This document shows, in pieces, positions 11,701-24,891 of a stretch of DNA of 64,000 nt. Numbering within the stretch: the first letter of the stretch is position 1; the number at the start of each line of letters is the position of its first letter. The translations under genes and the position numbers were made by a program. A model generated the notes under the pieces. It had not been told where the DNA came from. It ran no database searches and saw nothing but the letters and a program-made list of their open reading frames with translations. This DNA comes from Syngnathus acus. Its lineage: Eukaryota; Chordata; Actinopteri; Syngnathiformes; Syngnathidae. The stretch is taken from positions 3,251,001-3,315,000 of the forward strand of contig NC_051094.1 in the NCBI RefSeq assembly GCF_901709675.1, in the 5' to 3' direction.

Positions 11701-14700
11701 ATCTTTTCAAAATATTTGAAATGATGATGATGATGTCTTAGATATGAAAAGACAGGCCTGACCTTGTCCACAAGTGGTGCTGCAGTCTGTCCATGCACCA
11801 TGTCTCCACCTGTAAATGGGTTCGATGACCTCATTTCCTGTCTCTTTGCTCTTCCTAATAGTGTACTCGTACTGGAGGCCAGGGTTCTTCTCCTGAAACA
11901 ACAACTGGACAACGGCATGTCAATTCTTCTACCTATCCATCCATCCAGACGTTGGTCTTTCAAGTCGGGATAGGGGGGCCTACCTGCAGCACGACTGGCT
12001 CTTTGGTGGGTCCAGGCGCGGTGAGGTTCTCCATGTTCCCCCTACGTTGGTAGTAGAAGGTGGTCCCACCGGCCTGGTACTCCCCGTTCCACTGGATGAT
12101 GTAGTTGCCGTTGAGAAAGTAGTCCTCCGAGCCTTGTCTCCTCAGCGCCAGGAAATTACCTGCCTCCTCAGTTTCCTTCACCAGGATGTCCCGGGCCCCC
12201 TCAGGTATCACCCCCACGTCCACGTACCCTGCCATAGATGGGGGTGAAGTAATGGATGGGCCACCGTGGCTGCTTCTCTCTGATCTTTAATAGAGGGTGG
12301 GCTGCTTGTGTGTGTTCGGCGTGGGGGGCACTGCCGCCCTGTCTCTGCTTTTTATTGTCTGTGAATGGCGGAGGAGCAAGTAACTGCGAGTGGCTCTGTG
12401 GAGTTTAATGATGTTTGTGGGAAGGTGTGTGCGTGTGTGTGTGTCTTTCTTGCGCTTATGTCTACGCTTTTTGAAGTATTACACATCTGGCTGGTTATCT
12501 GAGAAAGATGCTGTGCCCAACAGCAGAGGGAGAGACCATTGGCACGAGGGACATTGTTTAACCTTCAAGGGCTTTCTTTTTTTTATCTTTAGAGCAACCT
12601 TTGCTCAGTCGGGACGATGAGTTACACTTGAGAGTTTGACCCTTGACCTACACGGGTGAATTGATGTGAATAAATGGAGTCAGGAAATCTCACCGAAGCC
12701 CTCTCCCTCCTCAAACGACTTGTAGACCGTCTTGCAGCTTGTGCCGTCACCCAAACACACTCCGCAACGATCCTCGACCGCATTCGAGTCGATGCCGTAG
12801 TCGCAGCCCACCTCCTTTGGGATAAAAGGCGTGGATAAACGTCAGCGGAGGCCGATTACATAAGAGAAACTTGAATCTGTGGAAGCTTTTGGTAACTTGC
12901 TATTCAGCCTCCCCAGCCTCTCTTACCCAGGCACACTACCTTGCACACTCCGTTGACGCAGATGTTTCTGGAGTTGTTGTTCATGAAGCACGGCGTTCCG
13001 TCCGTCACCGTGTCGAGCATCTTCTCCGAAAAATACTCGCTGTCGGGCCGGCAGTGGAGCTCGCAAGGGTTTACTGTAAAAGCCGGTGGGGGAGAATATT
13101 TTACAACAAGTATGTTTCATGAAAACAAGCAAAAGTGGGCTACACGGTGAAGTCTCGAGATTTTATTTTCACAGTGTCTTAGAAGATATTTTATGATGAC
13201 AATCTTTTGGGGGCGCTAAAATGACCTAAACAGCTGTGGCGATTACATTGTGAATGCTGCCCCCTACTGGAAGACACACACATGGCCACAACTTGCCAAA
13301 ACTTGCATGCGTGGGGTCCGCATGAGTACTCACAGGGGTTAGCCACAGGAATCCATTTGTAGAGCTCGTTTTGGTAGGGCACGGTGTCAAACTCGCTGCA
13401 CAGCATCTCTCTAAAGGTGGGCTTATCCTTCTGGCAGGCTCTCGTGTTACACGTCCGATAGCGCTTCCTCTCACCCGTGCAGTACTTGCCGCCAAACTCT
13501 GGCCTGAGGGGACGGATCACGTGATGTCATAGAGTCGCAACTATAATGTCAAATACGCTCTTACTTTGGGTTGTTACATTCTCTTTCGGCTGATTGAACT
13601 CCAGTGCCGCAAGTCCTGGAGCAGTGAGACCACGTCGTCCATTGCCCCCAGCCTCCGTTCACCGTCTCGGGCAGCTTGCCCACAATCACACACTCTCCAG
13701 AGATACACCACTGAGGCCAAAGCACGTGACATTTGACGATGAGGGGACAACCACAAGCCGGCGCCACCCCGAAGCGGTCGGAGGCCGATACCTTTTCCGG
13801 CCCGCATCGAGTCCCGTCAATGGGCGAGTCCAATTTGGAGCGACAGGAGCCGTTCACGGAGCACCAAAGAATCTGGCAAACGTTCTGAGGAACGACAGAA
13901 ATCAGCCGATTTCATGTGCTGACGTGGCTCTGGATTATATCAGGTTAGTCTACACTGGAAGCTGTGCTCAGCGCAATTTGATCCCATATTCATGAGTGCA
14001 CTTACATCCACCTCGTGGCAGTAGGTAGCGTTGGGCCCGTACTGGAGCTGACATTGGTGGTGCGTTGTGTAGCGAACGCCAAGGCGTGCCAGAGGGGTGG
14101 TGAGGTCTCTTTTGGAAGGACGGTCGTCCAGGCAGAAACCCCATCCGCGACTGAAAGATAATGGAGGTTTTTTTGTTGTTGTACGAATTTGTCGCCAAAG
14201 GACCTAAAGTGAGCTCACTCGAGGAAGCGTGTGATGTAGTCCTTGGAGCAGGACGACCAAGTGAGAGGCGAGCTGTCGTACATCAGCTGTCTGGACATGA
14301 TGAAGGGGTGCCTCCCTCCCACCTCGCAGTCGTTCCCTTGGCCGTCGTGATGGATTCCAAAGCTGTGCTCGAGCGTAGCCCGCAAGAAGAACAGCTGCGA
14401 TTTGCTGCTACTGCACGTGTAAGATGCTCTTTCGTCGTTTAAGACGCACCTATGACCCATTTCGTGGGCAATGGTGAAGGCCACGGGTAAGCCGGAATCC
14501 TCGTTGATGTTGCAGCTGCGGTGCGGCTGGCACATCCCAGAGAGGTGAGACAAGCCCAAGGTCTCGCAGGGTTGGTTCATTCCAGCGCAGATGTCCTTCC
14601 TGGGATGTCCAAACACAGGCCAGGCCGAGGAACATTTGGAACACTCGCTTCCTTTTCAAACCGTGTCTTGTGTTTCGCTTGCCTGGTGACCAACACGGCG

Positions 14701-17700
14701 ACGTCGTGATGGGCTGGATGCGTGTCGCTCTGAGGATTTAAGTTCTTCTGCCAGGCGCAGAAGCTGGACAGAGTGGTGTCTGCATGGTGGGCGATCTTTA
14801 GACCTTTCTGTGCGGACAAACATGACATCAAAACAAGACATGTGCATGAATTCATTCTCAACATAGAATCCAAAAATATATATGAATATATAATAGGTGT
14901 CGCTACCTCTTCTCCTTGTAGCAGAATCAGACGAACCAAGAGGACATGGATGGCGTTGCCGATACTGGCGTCGTGGAAGATACCCGCCACCTTGCCAGCA
15001 TATTCAAAGGGAAGTATTGGTGAAAACCTTTTGTATACAAACATTTGAGTTGCCATCAAGTGAGAAATGAAATAACATCTTTGCTCGTCTGTCTGTTCGT
15101 TGAAGATGCGTTTGGTGACGACGGAAAGCTGGCCACTTTACATTTGAGCAAAGTGTCATTTATTAACCTTTTTGAAACGCACTCCAGAGATCAAGAATGT
15201 GAATAATATGAGGTCGCAAAATACTCTCACCATGTTCATGATGGTGAAGATGTAGGACTCCACATTGTCGCTGCCGTGATAATCCATGAGCTTGGAATCG
15301 GCCACCACCATGGTCTCCACCCAGCGCTCCCTGCTGACCGAGCGCCGGGAGCGGGACTGCGTCGGGCCGTGCTCCCTCTCCCACTGCTCTCTCTCCCTCT
15401 CCACACGCACAGAGTCACCATCTGAGGCGGAAAAGGGAAAACCAATACAGTACCATACAAAAAGTTGTTTTTTCCTCATTCTGACATCCAAATACATTTT
15501 TGGATGAGCTAAAATTGCAAATCCCGATATTGCCATTGTCATTGTGCGTGAACCAGGAAGTAGTCTGCGTCGATAAATACCTGCTACTCCACACGGGCTG
15601 GGTGTCTGTCTACCCTCGGCGCTGCGTTTTTCCCTGTGCGTTACCGTGGCAACCCTGGGGAAGATGATGTGCGGCTCTGGGGAACCTGCAGGATCCCATG
15701 GAGATTTAGGGAGCGGCTCAATGAAGAAGTGGCCCTCGGGTAGGGAGAAGAAGCCTCTCTGTTGGGGGGGGGGGGGGGGGGAGAAATGAGCCCAAGTGAT
15801 TACGAGCTCGTGACATAGCTTGGTTGTTTTACAACATGAAGTTTGAAACGCCAGCAGAAAAAGGTCATTTCTCATGCAGTCAGGTTCATCATTATTCATC
15901 AGGTGAGCTATGAGACATCCTCTGTTTCTTCTTTCTTTCCCCGCAGGCACATTCTGTCTGCAAAAAAGAAACGTCTCGCCAAGTATGCCATGCAAGTTCT
16001 TACTGGTGTGCAAGTGCTTTTTTTTTTTTTTTTAAACGCGCGCACATAAAAAGTTCATAGACGCGCCCTCTAGCACAAACAAAATATTTCAGAAAGTTTG
16101 GGATTTTTTTTTTTTCTTTCTTTAAAGGGGGGGGACTTCACACCTTGTCTTTTTCACATCTGGCCCAGGTTACAGGCACTCTTCATAAACTTGATAGCGT
16201 GTGTGGACGTTGCGTTTAGGTGTTGGGTCCAAACAAGCCCGGACTGCTTTAAAGTCACTTGCATGGAAGGAAATTATGCTGACTGAGAGAATATAATAGG
16301 ATGAAATAGCAAGAGTTATAGCAATAATGCTGCTTTTATAAAGGGAAGTCAACCTCGCTTTCGATTGACAGCAGAGATTAAAACGTGTACAAATACATTG
16401 CTGCTGTACTTTGGTAGATATTTTAGGATCTGTCATTTGCTTGCATGATTGAGAGTACTAAGAACAAATATTTACTTTGATACAATTGAGAGTTGATTTG
16501 TACCCTTTTACAGTACTTTAGTTTCTCCAGCGTGCCAAAAGCAGCTGTGAGAAATCAGGCCATGTGCTGTGTCCTGCTGCGCTCCAGTTATGCACCATTC
16601 CAGTTTTTAGGTCATTCCGGACACTTTTATGTGAAGAGGGGAGGGAAAAAAAATCCCCTAACATGTTTATGTGCACCGGATATCATTTTTCCTTTTTTGG
16701 GGCAGTTCAAGAAGTTCGTTTGGGGAGGCGCAGTCCCTTTGCACTTTGTTAGTCCACCTGTTGATCTGAATTTTGTAAAATAGGCACGAGTCAGCATTTT
16801 TTTTTTCTCGTGGGTGGGAGATACTTTCTGAATATTCTCAACTACTAAATCATTGCAATTGTCATACAGAGCAGAGTTATGCTGCTAAATTGGACAGTGC
16901 AGGTGTACTTTTTCAGACAGGAAACAACAAGCAGACTCCAAATTTATCTCGGTTGCTTCAAGACACGATTAATCAACAATTTCACACAATCGAGAGAAAT
17001 CTTGACAATCGATTCTTATCCCTACCCATAGATCACCAACTGTGGTAGTAGTGATGTGGCTCCTCAAGTGGTTTGCAAAAGAATTACTGAATTAAATTTA
17101 ATTACAACAATGATTTCATTTACATTAAAACAACATGAAATGGAATAATAAACGTTTGAACAAGGTTAAGCATTTTTTGAATTCAGTATGTTACATTTTT
17201 TATTTTTCAAGTGGCTTCGCTGTACAAGGTTGCCTTTTATTTGGCATCCCCACCCAAAGTGAGAAGAAATAAAATAGGGAGGAAAATCTTTGGAGAATGG
17301 CCTTTGGCTATCAGTGTTGATGGACTCATCCACAAAGCATGTAAGCTGATCAGTCCCCAGTGAAGTGACGGCTATTTCCCAGAGGCACAACTTGCAGCTG
17401 ATTTCACTGCTCTCTCACAGTCTCCTTTATTGTCAGCACGTTCTCACGCTCCCAGATAAAGCTCGCAAGGCAAAAACACATACAAACAATCAATACGCTG
17501 GGAGAAAAGTAGTTGCCCTGCGCGGTGTTTGGCTGCAAACATACCTCCGTGTCACCACCTATATATGTGCGGTGTTTAACTTGCAAAGAGCAAAGCAGGT
17601 GGCGGAGTGCAGATGGGCCGGGCCGGGAAGGAATGCCACGGGGAGGCCCATCCAAACACGTGTTGCTCTGCGTGATTCAGAAGATCTGCAAAGCCAGTGT

Positions 17701-18840
17701 ACTACGTCTGGGCTTGCGTGCTCTTTTATTGACACTACCTGAGCTCCGCAAATGATCCTGTGCAACAACATAGTACAAATAGTTTTGCTCCTGTACTTAG
17801 AGACCCGGCGAAGTGAATTGAAAGATTTGTTTCTAAATCTGCTGTACATGTTTGAAGGTGATTGCTGAAAGGTACATTTTACTTTTGTACTTCTCAGTTC
17901 AGTCGTTGAATCGGTACTAGTACTTCTACTTAATGGCAGCGTGCGAGTACGTTTACACACGCCAGTAAGTAAGCTAACTCAAACGGGCGCCGCCTAACTA
18001 TTTGCATGAATATTTGGTCGGTTTTCTACTCTTGGGCCTAGAAAAGTATGAGGTCGGGACGTTAATCCCTGGAACCTGGAGGAAGTGTGTTTTGTGTATG
18101 AGGTAGCAGTACCGCAGGAGGTTACCATAACACGGTAAATACAACGACCATGTGGAACCGCTTTACGGCGCTTTCCTACTTCTGTGAGTTTCAAGTCTTG
18201 GCTGTTGGTGACCTTCTAGAACTTATTCGTGGGGAAACAGGTAGAGTTGCTCGTTATACAATGAGCGCCTTTCAACTTTCTCCCAAGAGGATCGCTATTG
18301 CTAATAAGGTGGAGGGGATCATTACAGGAGAATTCCTTTCTGCCGGGTCAAAAACTATCTTCATTTATCTACGTGTCAGAAGAGAGAGAAAAAAAATTGG
18401 TGTAATAGGTCTAAACTTGTTTGTACTTGTTTAGCGGAGCGCCTCAGGGAATGGCTAAGCTTCTATGGAAAACGTGAAAAAAAACCCCATGAAAGGCAAA
18501 TCTCAACAACTTTCACCCAGCCGTTGTGACCAATTCTCATAATGGAGAGGAGCACAATTTGCTCAAACAAATGTCACTTTGTCTTCTGCTCATAGGAAAC
18601 AGAGAGTATCTGTGTTTACGAGACTACTACACATCATTTTATCAAAAAGCTGTCGAGCATCGCTGATTTATTGCCTTTGTGCCTGTAGGTTGTTTTTTGT
18701 TTTTTTCCCCAAACCCTTGTGCCAAAGGAAAATGACACACATACTGACAATCAGGCTGAATTTGAGCATTTTAAGTCATTTAAACTTTAAACATTTAAAC
18801 TACAAGGAGCTTCACATTGTTGTACTAAAGTCAAAGTAAA

Positions 18841-18890
<50 letters not shown>

Positions 18891-20542
18891 CATCGACTTG
18901 GCTCGGTAGTCACATGTAACAATGCGGATCGCTCGGCAGGGAGCAACGACGTCCGTTGGCTAACGCAACCAATGGAGCACACCAAAAACAGGACAAAAGT
19001 GCCATCCTATCACATCCCGTGTACTATTTCTAAATGTTTCCGGTTCTCAGACTCTGCCTCTCTGCCTTATTTCTGGACACTGCAGTATTTGATGAGCTGA
19101 ACCTATTTCAGTTCCAATACCTATTTGGCTAATTATCACCGTTAGCATAAAGTGCAAAAATTAGGTTATATTTCGATGTCTGGGGTCGACTCGTCATCAC
19201 GAGTGTATTGTTGATCCAGCTGTTGTTGTGCCCATTGTCCCTTCATCCATCCTGCTTTTGCTCTCTTTCGTCCCGCTGTTCCTTTACTCTATCGCTCCAT
19301 CTCAAATCAACTGGTCGAGGCAGACGGTCACCCCACTGAGCCTGGTTGCGGCTGTGTTTTTTTTTTTTCTGGCCCTAGACTAACGCTATACTCTACATCT
19401 CCTCGCGCCGACCTGAGCTCTTCAAACTGATGAAAATATGGAAGCCACCCCTCAAAGGGACAAGGGAGCAAACTGTTTTGGCTTTCAGTGACAAAGATAG
19501 AGCGAAGGTGAGACCAAGAGGACAGGAAAGGGTCTCGTGGTGAGCCGATGAGGATCGACAACAGACGTCAGAGTGTCTGCTGAGGGGCCGCTCGCTCTGC
19601 AAACAGTGTCGGGAAGTGGCTCTTTGAAGGGGAAAACTAACACACACCATACTGTTTGGGGACGAAGGAACTAAGGCCTAATGCAAAACATGATGCAATT
19701 CACTCTCAATAACAGCTAGCCAATCACAGTCGTTAACGCATCGACTTGCACGGAGGTTCCTTACCAGTCCATTACACGTGCTGACGGCCGCCGTCCCCTT
19801 CACACCCGAGACCTCGACGGTGCCGAGAAGATGGCAGGACGACCCGGCGGGAGTCCGCCGACTTTCCGTCCTGTCGGCGCTGCCGTTACGCGTCTCCAAG
19901 ACGTAGTCGCTCGAAAGGAGCTGATGGTTTTGCGTCAAATTGAGCATCAAAGCTCGTCCAGTGCAGTTGAGCTTGTAGTAAACGGGCCCCGCCGTCGCCG
20001 CCGCGCTGAGGTCTCGCCTGACTCGCCCATCCTTGAAGTGGTGGGACAGAGAGTGGGAGAGGAACTCTCCGTCAGCGTTGGTTCTCACAGGATGGATGAC
20101 GGACCCTGCCTGAGGCACAGCACCTGTACAATTGAAATAAGTGGTGGGACAATAACAACAATAAAAGGGTGTATGTAATCTACTTGCTGCTGCATTGAAC
20201 AGTTTGGGGTCATGGGGTTAAAAAAAAAAACATCATTTGAATTACACGTATAATAAATTCATCAGAATGGTTTAAAATCATTGCTCTGTGCTACCGGTGT
20301 TATAAAAAGTAGCTTGAAGAGAAAATATCAGGATTTGCCCTGCCCCTCAGGCAGTCGGTGCTCACGGAGCGCCAGCTTACTTTGAAGTAAATTGAGTTGA
20401 GGTGTGAATGAGCAGCACACTGACCTTGTCCTGCAAGGAGAGAGAAGTTCAGGTCTTGGTGGCCGCCTGCCAGGAAGAAAACAAAGTGCTGCAGCAGAAG
20501 CAGAAGCAGAAGCCGAAGCGTGCACTCCTGCAACCATGGCAT
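8735..20542 (-). CDS. adamts12: ADAMTS12 secreted metalloproteinase, complete, 24 exons
   Basis: Zinc metalloprotease of the extracellular matrix; the ADAMTS7/12 pair cleaves COMP. I join 24 exons, all in frame, to 1518 residues (human ADAMTS12 has about 1594). Order: signal peptide (exon 1, 20542-20425), prodomain, furin-type RSRR at 242-245, catalytic domain with [12 protein letters not shown] at 397-408 (zinc ligands H397, H401, H407), disintegrin-like, TSP1 repeat 1, Cys-rich, spacer, TSP1 repeats 2-4, a 927-bp Ser/Thr/Pro-rich mucin-like exon (11060-10134), TSP1 repeats 5-8, and a PLAC domain ending in QCCSTCDS. Eight TSP1 repeats split by a mucin-like exon plus PLAC are diagnostic for ADAMTS7/12. 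The catalytic and disintegrin parts ([29 protein letters not shown]) favour ADAMTS12; the CUB-less spacer ([13 protein letters not shown]) is between the two. Nearby fgf10 agrees with human 5p. Intron 6 has a GC donor. Intron 2 is about 4 kb. Confidence 0.92.
11553..11700 (+). repeat. Dispersed repeat (family A) in adamts12 intron 16
   Basis: Begins GTCAAACTCAAGG, continues GGGGGCCAGATACGGCCCGCC and ends in an AT-rich part with CACTAAAATTGCAAATTGTC. Same block order as 1640-1845, in the opposite orientation relative to the window. The 11544-11762 intron is little more than this repeat plus flanks. Confidence 0.5.
15764..15781. repeat. Poly-G tract just upstream of adamts12 exon 3
   Basis: On the transcribed strand this is a C run ending a few bases before the exon 3 acceptor at 15758, so it serves as part of the pyrimidine tract. 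Confidence 0.8.
18849..18884. repeat. (AT)n microsatellite in adamts12 intron 2
   Basis: About 18 perfect AT units after a short A run, followed by GTGTGT. Confidence 0.9.
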
Positions 20543-22744
20543 TATTTCATGGAAACAAACTCCAAGCTGTGGTAAAAGCAGCCCACGCGGGTGTCGGGAC
20601 CGACTTTGCTGACTATCTCATGACATGGAGGGGAGCGTCCTGCCTCGGCCGGGAAAACCAGCGAGGCTGCCTGCGCGGAGAAGGTGAAAGCTGAGGCGCT
20701 CGGGAGGAAGGAGGGAGGGCAGGAGGGAGGGAGGGGCGAAGGAGTGTTCTTCTGTCTGCTTTCCTTCTCGGAGGAGCACCAGGCTCCGTTGGTTCATGGG
20801 CTCCAACCTTGCCTCAACGTGACGATGGACGCTCCTCAGCCTCACAGCTATGTGTCATGTCTCCTATTTTTATTAAGTGTAGCCTGTACCCATAAATGGG
20901 CTACTACAGTTTCCCTCGATCTTATTTCGGACAGTCTGAAAGCATAAACTACATTTTTTCCTCCTCTGGGAAACGTCAAACAAAAGATAAATTTAGCGCA
21001 AATACATTGAAGTTGATATGCGGGTTGCTCGTTCCACTAATACGGTTCTTCAATTTGCTTTGATCAAACGCTTTCTATATCCAATTTTATATTAGAACGG
21101 AATAGCTGCAATGTTTTATTTCGTGTATCTGAGTGAAAGTGCTTCAACAGGATTGTTGGTAATTTTTTTTAACAAAGCGGCTTAGGGTGCAAGTAAAGTG
21201 TTGGGACGGCATCGCCGATCGTAAATTACAAATATGGTCGCAAGCTTCTTGTTTGTGTGTGCGTCGCTTGACCTCTTCCTTCCTGCCCATAAACAATGAC
21301 AAAAACAACATTTAACAGGAGCAGTGACAGCCAATAAAATCTCAAGATAACCGGAGGTCAGTTGAGTTTGTGACGTAACATTGTCAGCAGTATTGCTTGG
21401 ATGTGTAGAACCGCACTGTTCCTCACATTGTGTGCCTCTCATGTGGTGGGATGAATAAATAAACAAATATGAAATAGCTCGGTATCTTCGTAAATGTTAT
21501 GAAATGTTCTGATTTAACAACGTCTTCTGTCCCTCCAGACATGACCCAAATGGACCCCCCCCCCCCGGTTACAGTAATGTGCAGCAGACTGTGAAATGTC
21601 GGAACCTGGAAAATAATCGGGAGCTTTTGTTCGTCTTAGGTGGGACCGAGAGATTTTCCTCCCTCTACAAAGGAGCTTTTGGCCACAGTCCTTAACAAGG
21701 CATCCCTGTGTTGTGGTGCTTTAGGCCTTTTCATAATTGAGGTCAGAGGTTCTCGAGTCAAGGCCTTCGAATGATGAGGCGGGCGACATTAGGTCATTTC
21801 CTTGTTTTGAAATGAATTTATCGAATTAATGAAACTAAATCAACGAATGTCAATTTGTGTTGCCACTGCACGGATTCAGCAGATGAGGGTTTTGTAGACA
21901 ACAAAGCGCTCACCGTTGTAGTGCTAACCGCTACGTCCCTCAAACTCAGCGACGAGTTTCCCACCAGGAATGTTGTCTCCTGCGCAGACAAATTCATCGT
22001 TGTGAATGCGAGTGGTTGTTTGTCTACATTTTGCAAAGTCTTGTGGCAGAAAAGAAGAAACGCAAAAGCTCTTCCACTCAAAATGACAAATGTTTCAAGT
22101 GGAAGGATTAGATATGTTTTGGGGGTATTTTTAACCGCCATGCAATGTGTTCAAAAGCAAAAAGAAAAGCTCTTAAAAATCTAGCTCTTTGTTTTAATTG
22201 TGTGGAAGAAAAACCAACAGATAAGAAACTGCACTTAGTATTCATAAACCTATTTACACTATGTACATTTTAGAAGCCCATCTTGTTCTAAAAACTCCAG
22301 CAAAGTCATGATACTCCTGTGTTGTCTTCTGATAGGGGAGCCACATCTTTTAAACACATTACATGGATTATATTTTGGTTGAGAGGCTCACATTCATCCT
22401 CTGCTACTTTTTCATCATTTCTTTCTGACATGGAATCAAGTCCAGGCTTGCCGTCGACGGAGCTCATCCACCTCTTATTTGGACAGGAAAAGTTATTTGA
22501 TTGCTTTTTTTTGGGGGGGGGGGGGAGTTTCTCAAAGTAGAGTTTCAATACCTTTGGAGCGTGTGCGGGTGTGGTAGTTGGAGGTGGAGAGACTTTCTCA
22601 GGTAGTTGTAAGCTTTTGGACCATGCAAGTGGAGAGTGAGGGCAAAGTCCCGCTGGTCTCTAGTGTAGTCGTTGCCGTTTTGACAGCAGGTAGATCGGAA
22701 GACCTGGGATTCAAACAGAACTATATTGAATATGAAATGCCCAT
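20543..22744. other. Intergenic region upstream of adamts12
   Basis: Contains the 5' flank of adamts12, including a G/A-rich stretch (20700-20740, GGGAGG repeats). I see no coding exons or RNA genes. A short poly-C run sits at 21556-21567 and a poly-G run at 22514-22525. Confidence 0.6.
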
Positions 22745-23495
22745 GGAAGATTCCTGGGGGTGCACATCAGTGACGACCTCTCCTGGACCACCAACATTGC
22801 ATCACCGGCAATGAAAGCTCAGCGCCGCCTGTACTTCCTGCGGAAACTCAGGCGAGCAAGTGCTCCACCAGCCATCATGTTCACATTCTACCGAGGCACC
22901 ATTGAGAGCGTCCTCTCCAGCTGTATCGCTGTGTGGGGTGATAGCTGCACTGAATACAACAGCAAGGCCCTGTAGCACATAGTGAACACAGCCGGAAGGA
23001 TTACTGGTGCTTCACTCCCCTTCCTGAAGGACATTCACACCTCCCATCTCACCTGCAAAGCGACCACGATTGTGGGTGATGTGAGTTACCCCGCTTACAC
23101 TTTGTTTGATCGACTGCCCTCTGGGAAGAGGTACAGAAGCCTGCGCTCCCGCACCACCAGACTCACCAACAGCTTCATACTCCAGGCTGTTAGGATCCTG
23201 AACTCTCTCCCCCCTCCGCCACATGACGTCCTGGCCTTTTGGGCCACGATGGCTGCCTTGCACTATTATACTGACTGTCTGCTGTATGCACAATTGCAGC
23301 GTTTCCACCGAGTTGCTCTTACTTATTCATTGCTCTTATTTATTCATTGTACGTGCCTTCTTATTTTTACTTTTTGTATTGTTTACTTGAATGTGTAATA
23401 TGTCTTGTCACCGTGGGATAGTAGGAAACGAAATTTCGATCTCTTTGTATGCCTTGGCATGTGAAGAAATTGACAATAAAGCAGACTTTGACTTT
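22745..23495 (+). mobile_element. 5'-truncated L2/CR1-type LINE, 3' end with decayed reverse transcriptase
   Basis: The plus strand codes FLGVHISDDLSW, MKAQRRLYFLRKLRRA, FYRGTIESVLSSCIAVWG and NTAGRITGASLPFLKDI. This is the conserved C-terminal part of reverse transcriptase in L2/CR1-clade LINEs. The frame is broken by a stop near 22972 and later shifts. The element ends in a short tail, GACAATAAAGCAGACTTTGACTTTGAA, cut here to the recognisable AATAAA and TTTGAC motifs, which is usual for fish L2 3' ends. It is a dead 5'-truncated copy between adamts12 and the THAP gene. The 5' boundary is approximate. Confidence 0.75.
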
Positions 23496-23783
23496 GAAAG
23501 TATATACACTCAAAAATAAATATGATACAGCGGTGACATGGTATTTAAGTTTCTCTTTTTCCTCAGTTCACTCATCACCCAAACACACACGTTTCCCAAA
23601 TAATATTTCCCCACTGAATTGAAATGCCATCAATTTGTTACGGCCTCAATTTTTTTTTGGGCAGTCGTAAATATTGTCCTGTACTTCATAAAAACTAAGT
23701 CGTGACACAAGGGCCAAATCCATTCTAGGAAGCCAGACAAAGATGGCAAGCTCAAAAACAAAATCATTTGTCACTTCACCGTA

Positions 23784-24891
23784 TTACGAATCCAGCTTCT
23801 CTCGGAGCTCTTCGTTAATGAGGTTCTTGCCCCTCAGATCCTCCAAAAGACCAGACACGGTGTTCTTGGCCCGCCGTTCTCTGTCCTTCACGTTCCTCAA
23901 TTCACGCTCCAGATTCTCCACCCTCGTCAAGGCGTCCGTCAGTCGGACCTTGAGACCCGCGGGAGATGCAGGCAGCGCATAGCTGTGGTCCTAAAATAGG
24001 GATCCTCGTTTAAAATTTGGAGGGCTCAGGTTTCTCAAGATGTTGGAGCCTGATGATGTCATGCTCATTGGCACGCAGCAATGGCAAATGTGCATTACCA
24101 CAAAAAAAAAAAAGAACTCACTCAATGTATCCTTACAACATCAGGAGGAGGCTGGGATGGCTGGGACGGTCGCAAAGGTGGTTCAGTCGGTGGAACATTC
24201 TTTGCCGCAACGGTTGCCACCGACTCCCGAGCTCTCTTGGAAGTACGTGTTGTCCTGGTGAAGACTTGCTGATGTGGAGAGAAACAAAACATATATACCT
24301 TCAAAAATACCTTTTTATAATGTTTGTAAACAAACGGCGTAGTTTACTACCACTGAACAACTGACTTGAACTACAACGACAAAGCTTTTTCCCACTGTTA
24401 TGGTATGTATAAAACATTTTTTGGGGGGGATTATCGCTACATAATTTTGCCAGTTTCTAAATGATCATGAATTCTCCTCACGTCTAGACTTAATGAGACC
24501 CACTTTTTGGACATCAACAAAACGCTTGCCCGGGATGAGTCTTGACGTAGGAGAATCACAACACTTATTTCCGTTTTGTTTTATTGACGCGTATCCGCAA
24601 AATTCCGTGCATCAGACAGCAATGGTCCTGTTGCGTCTTCCAATGAACCTGGCTGTTGTTTTTTCTTTCTTTTTTTGTAACAGATATGAGAGAAGACCGA
24701 CTTCTATAAGCGAAAACAATGCCTACCGGGATGCTAGCGTCTGTCACCGTTTAAATGTGACTGTAGTAAATTGACAAGTCAAGTCACATCTTTCGAGTTT
24801 TGTATACTTACTTATAGAATATGATTCTCTTGGCTTTTGTCTCCACCGTGCGCTTATTCACACAACCCAACGCAGCACAGTACTGAGGCAT
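23784..24891 (-). CDS. THAP-domain protein gene, THAP5-like, partial model, possibly decayed
   Basis: Three exons can be read on the minus strand. 24891-24812 starts MPQYCAALGCVNKRTVET, the first half of a THAP zinc finger (C..C of the C2CH signature), and stops at a good GTAAG donor in phase 2. 24268-24137 codes a basic linker with RTTRTSKRARESVAT. 23990-23784 codes DHSYALPASP and a C-terminal coiled coil (LERELRNVKDRERRAK, LLEDLRGKNLINEEL), then stop; it joins the previous exon in phase 0. This start and this coiled coil are usual for THAP-family proteins, which bind DNA. I could not find an intact exon for the rest of the THAP finger (W, C..H and AVP motif) between 24269 and 24811: frames there are broken. 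Either it is hidden, or the gene is a pseudogene. Confidence 0.55.

Noticed and set aside
8735-20542. Calling the protease ADAMTS7 instead of ADAMTS12
   Set aside because: The spacer and PLAC parts are ADAMTS7-like, but catalytic, disintegrin and Cys-rich parts and linkage to fgf10 favour ADAMTS12. The alternative is not fully excluded.
22982-23398. 138-residue open frame as a gene
   Set aside because: It is the end of the reverse transcriptase of the truncated L2-type LINE.
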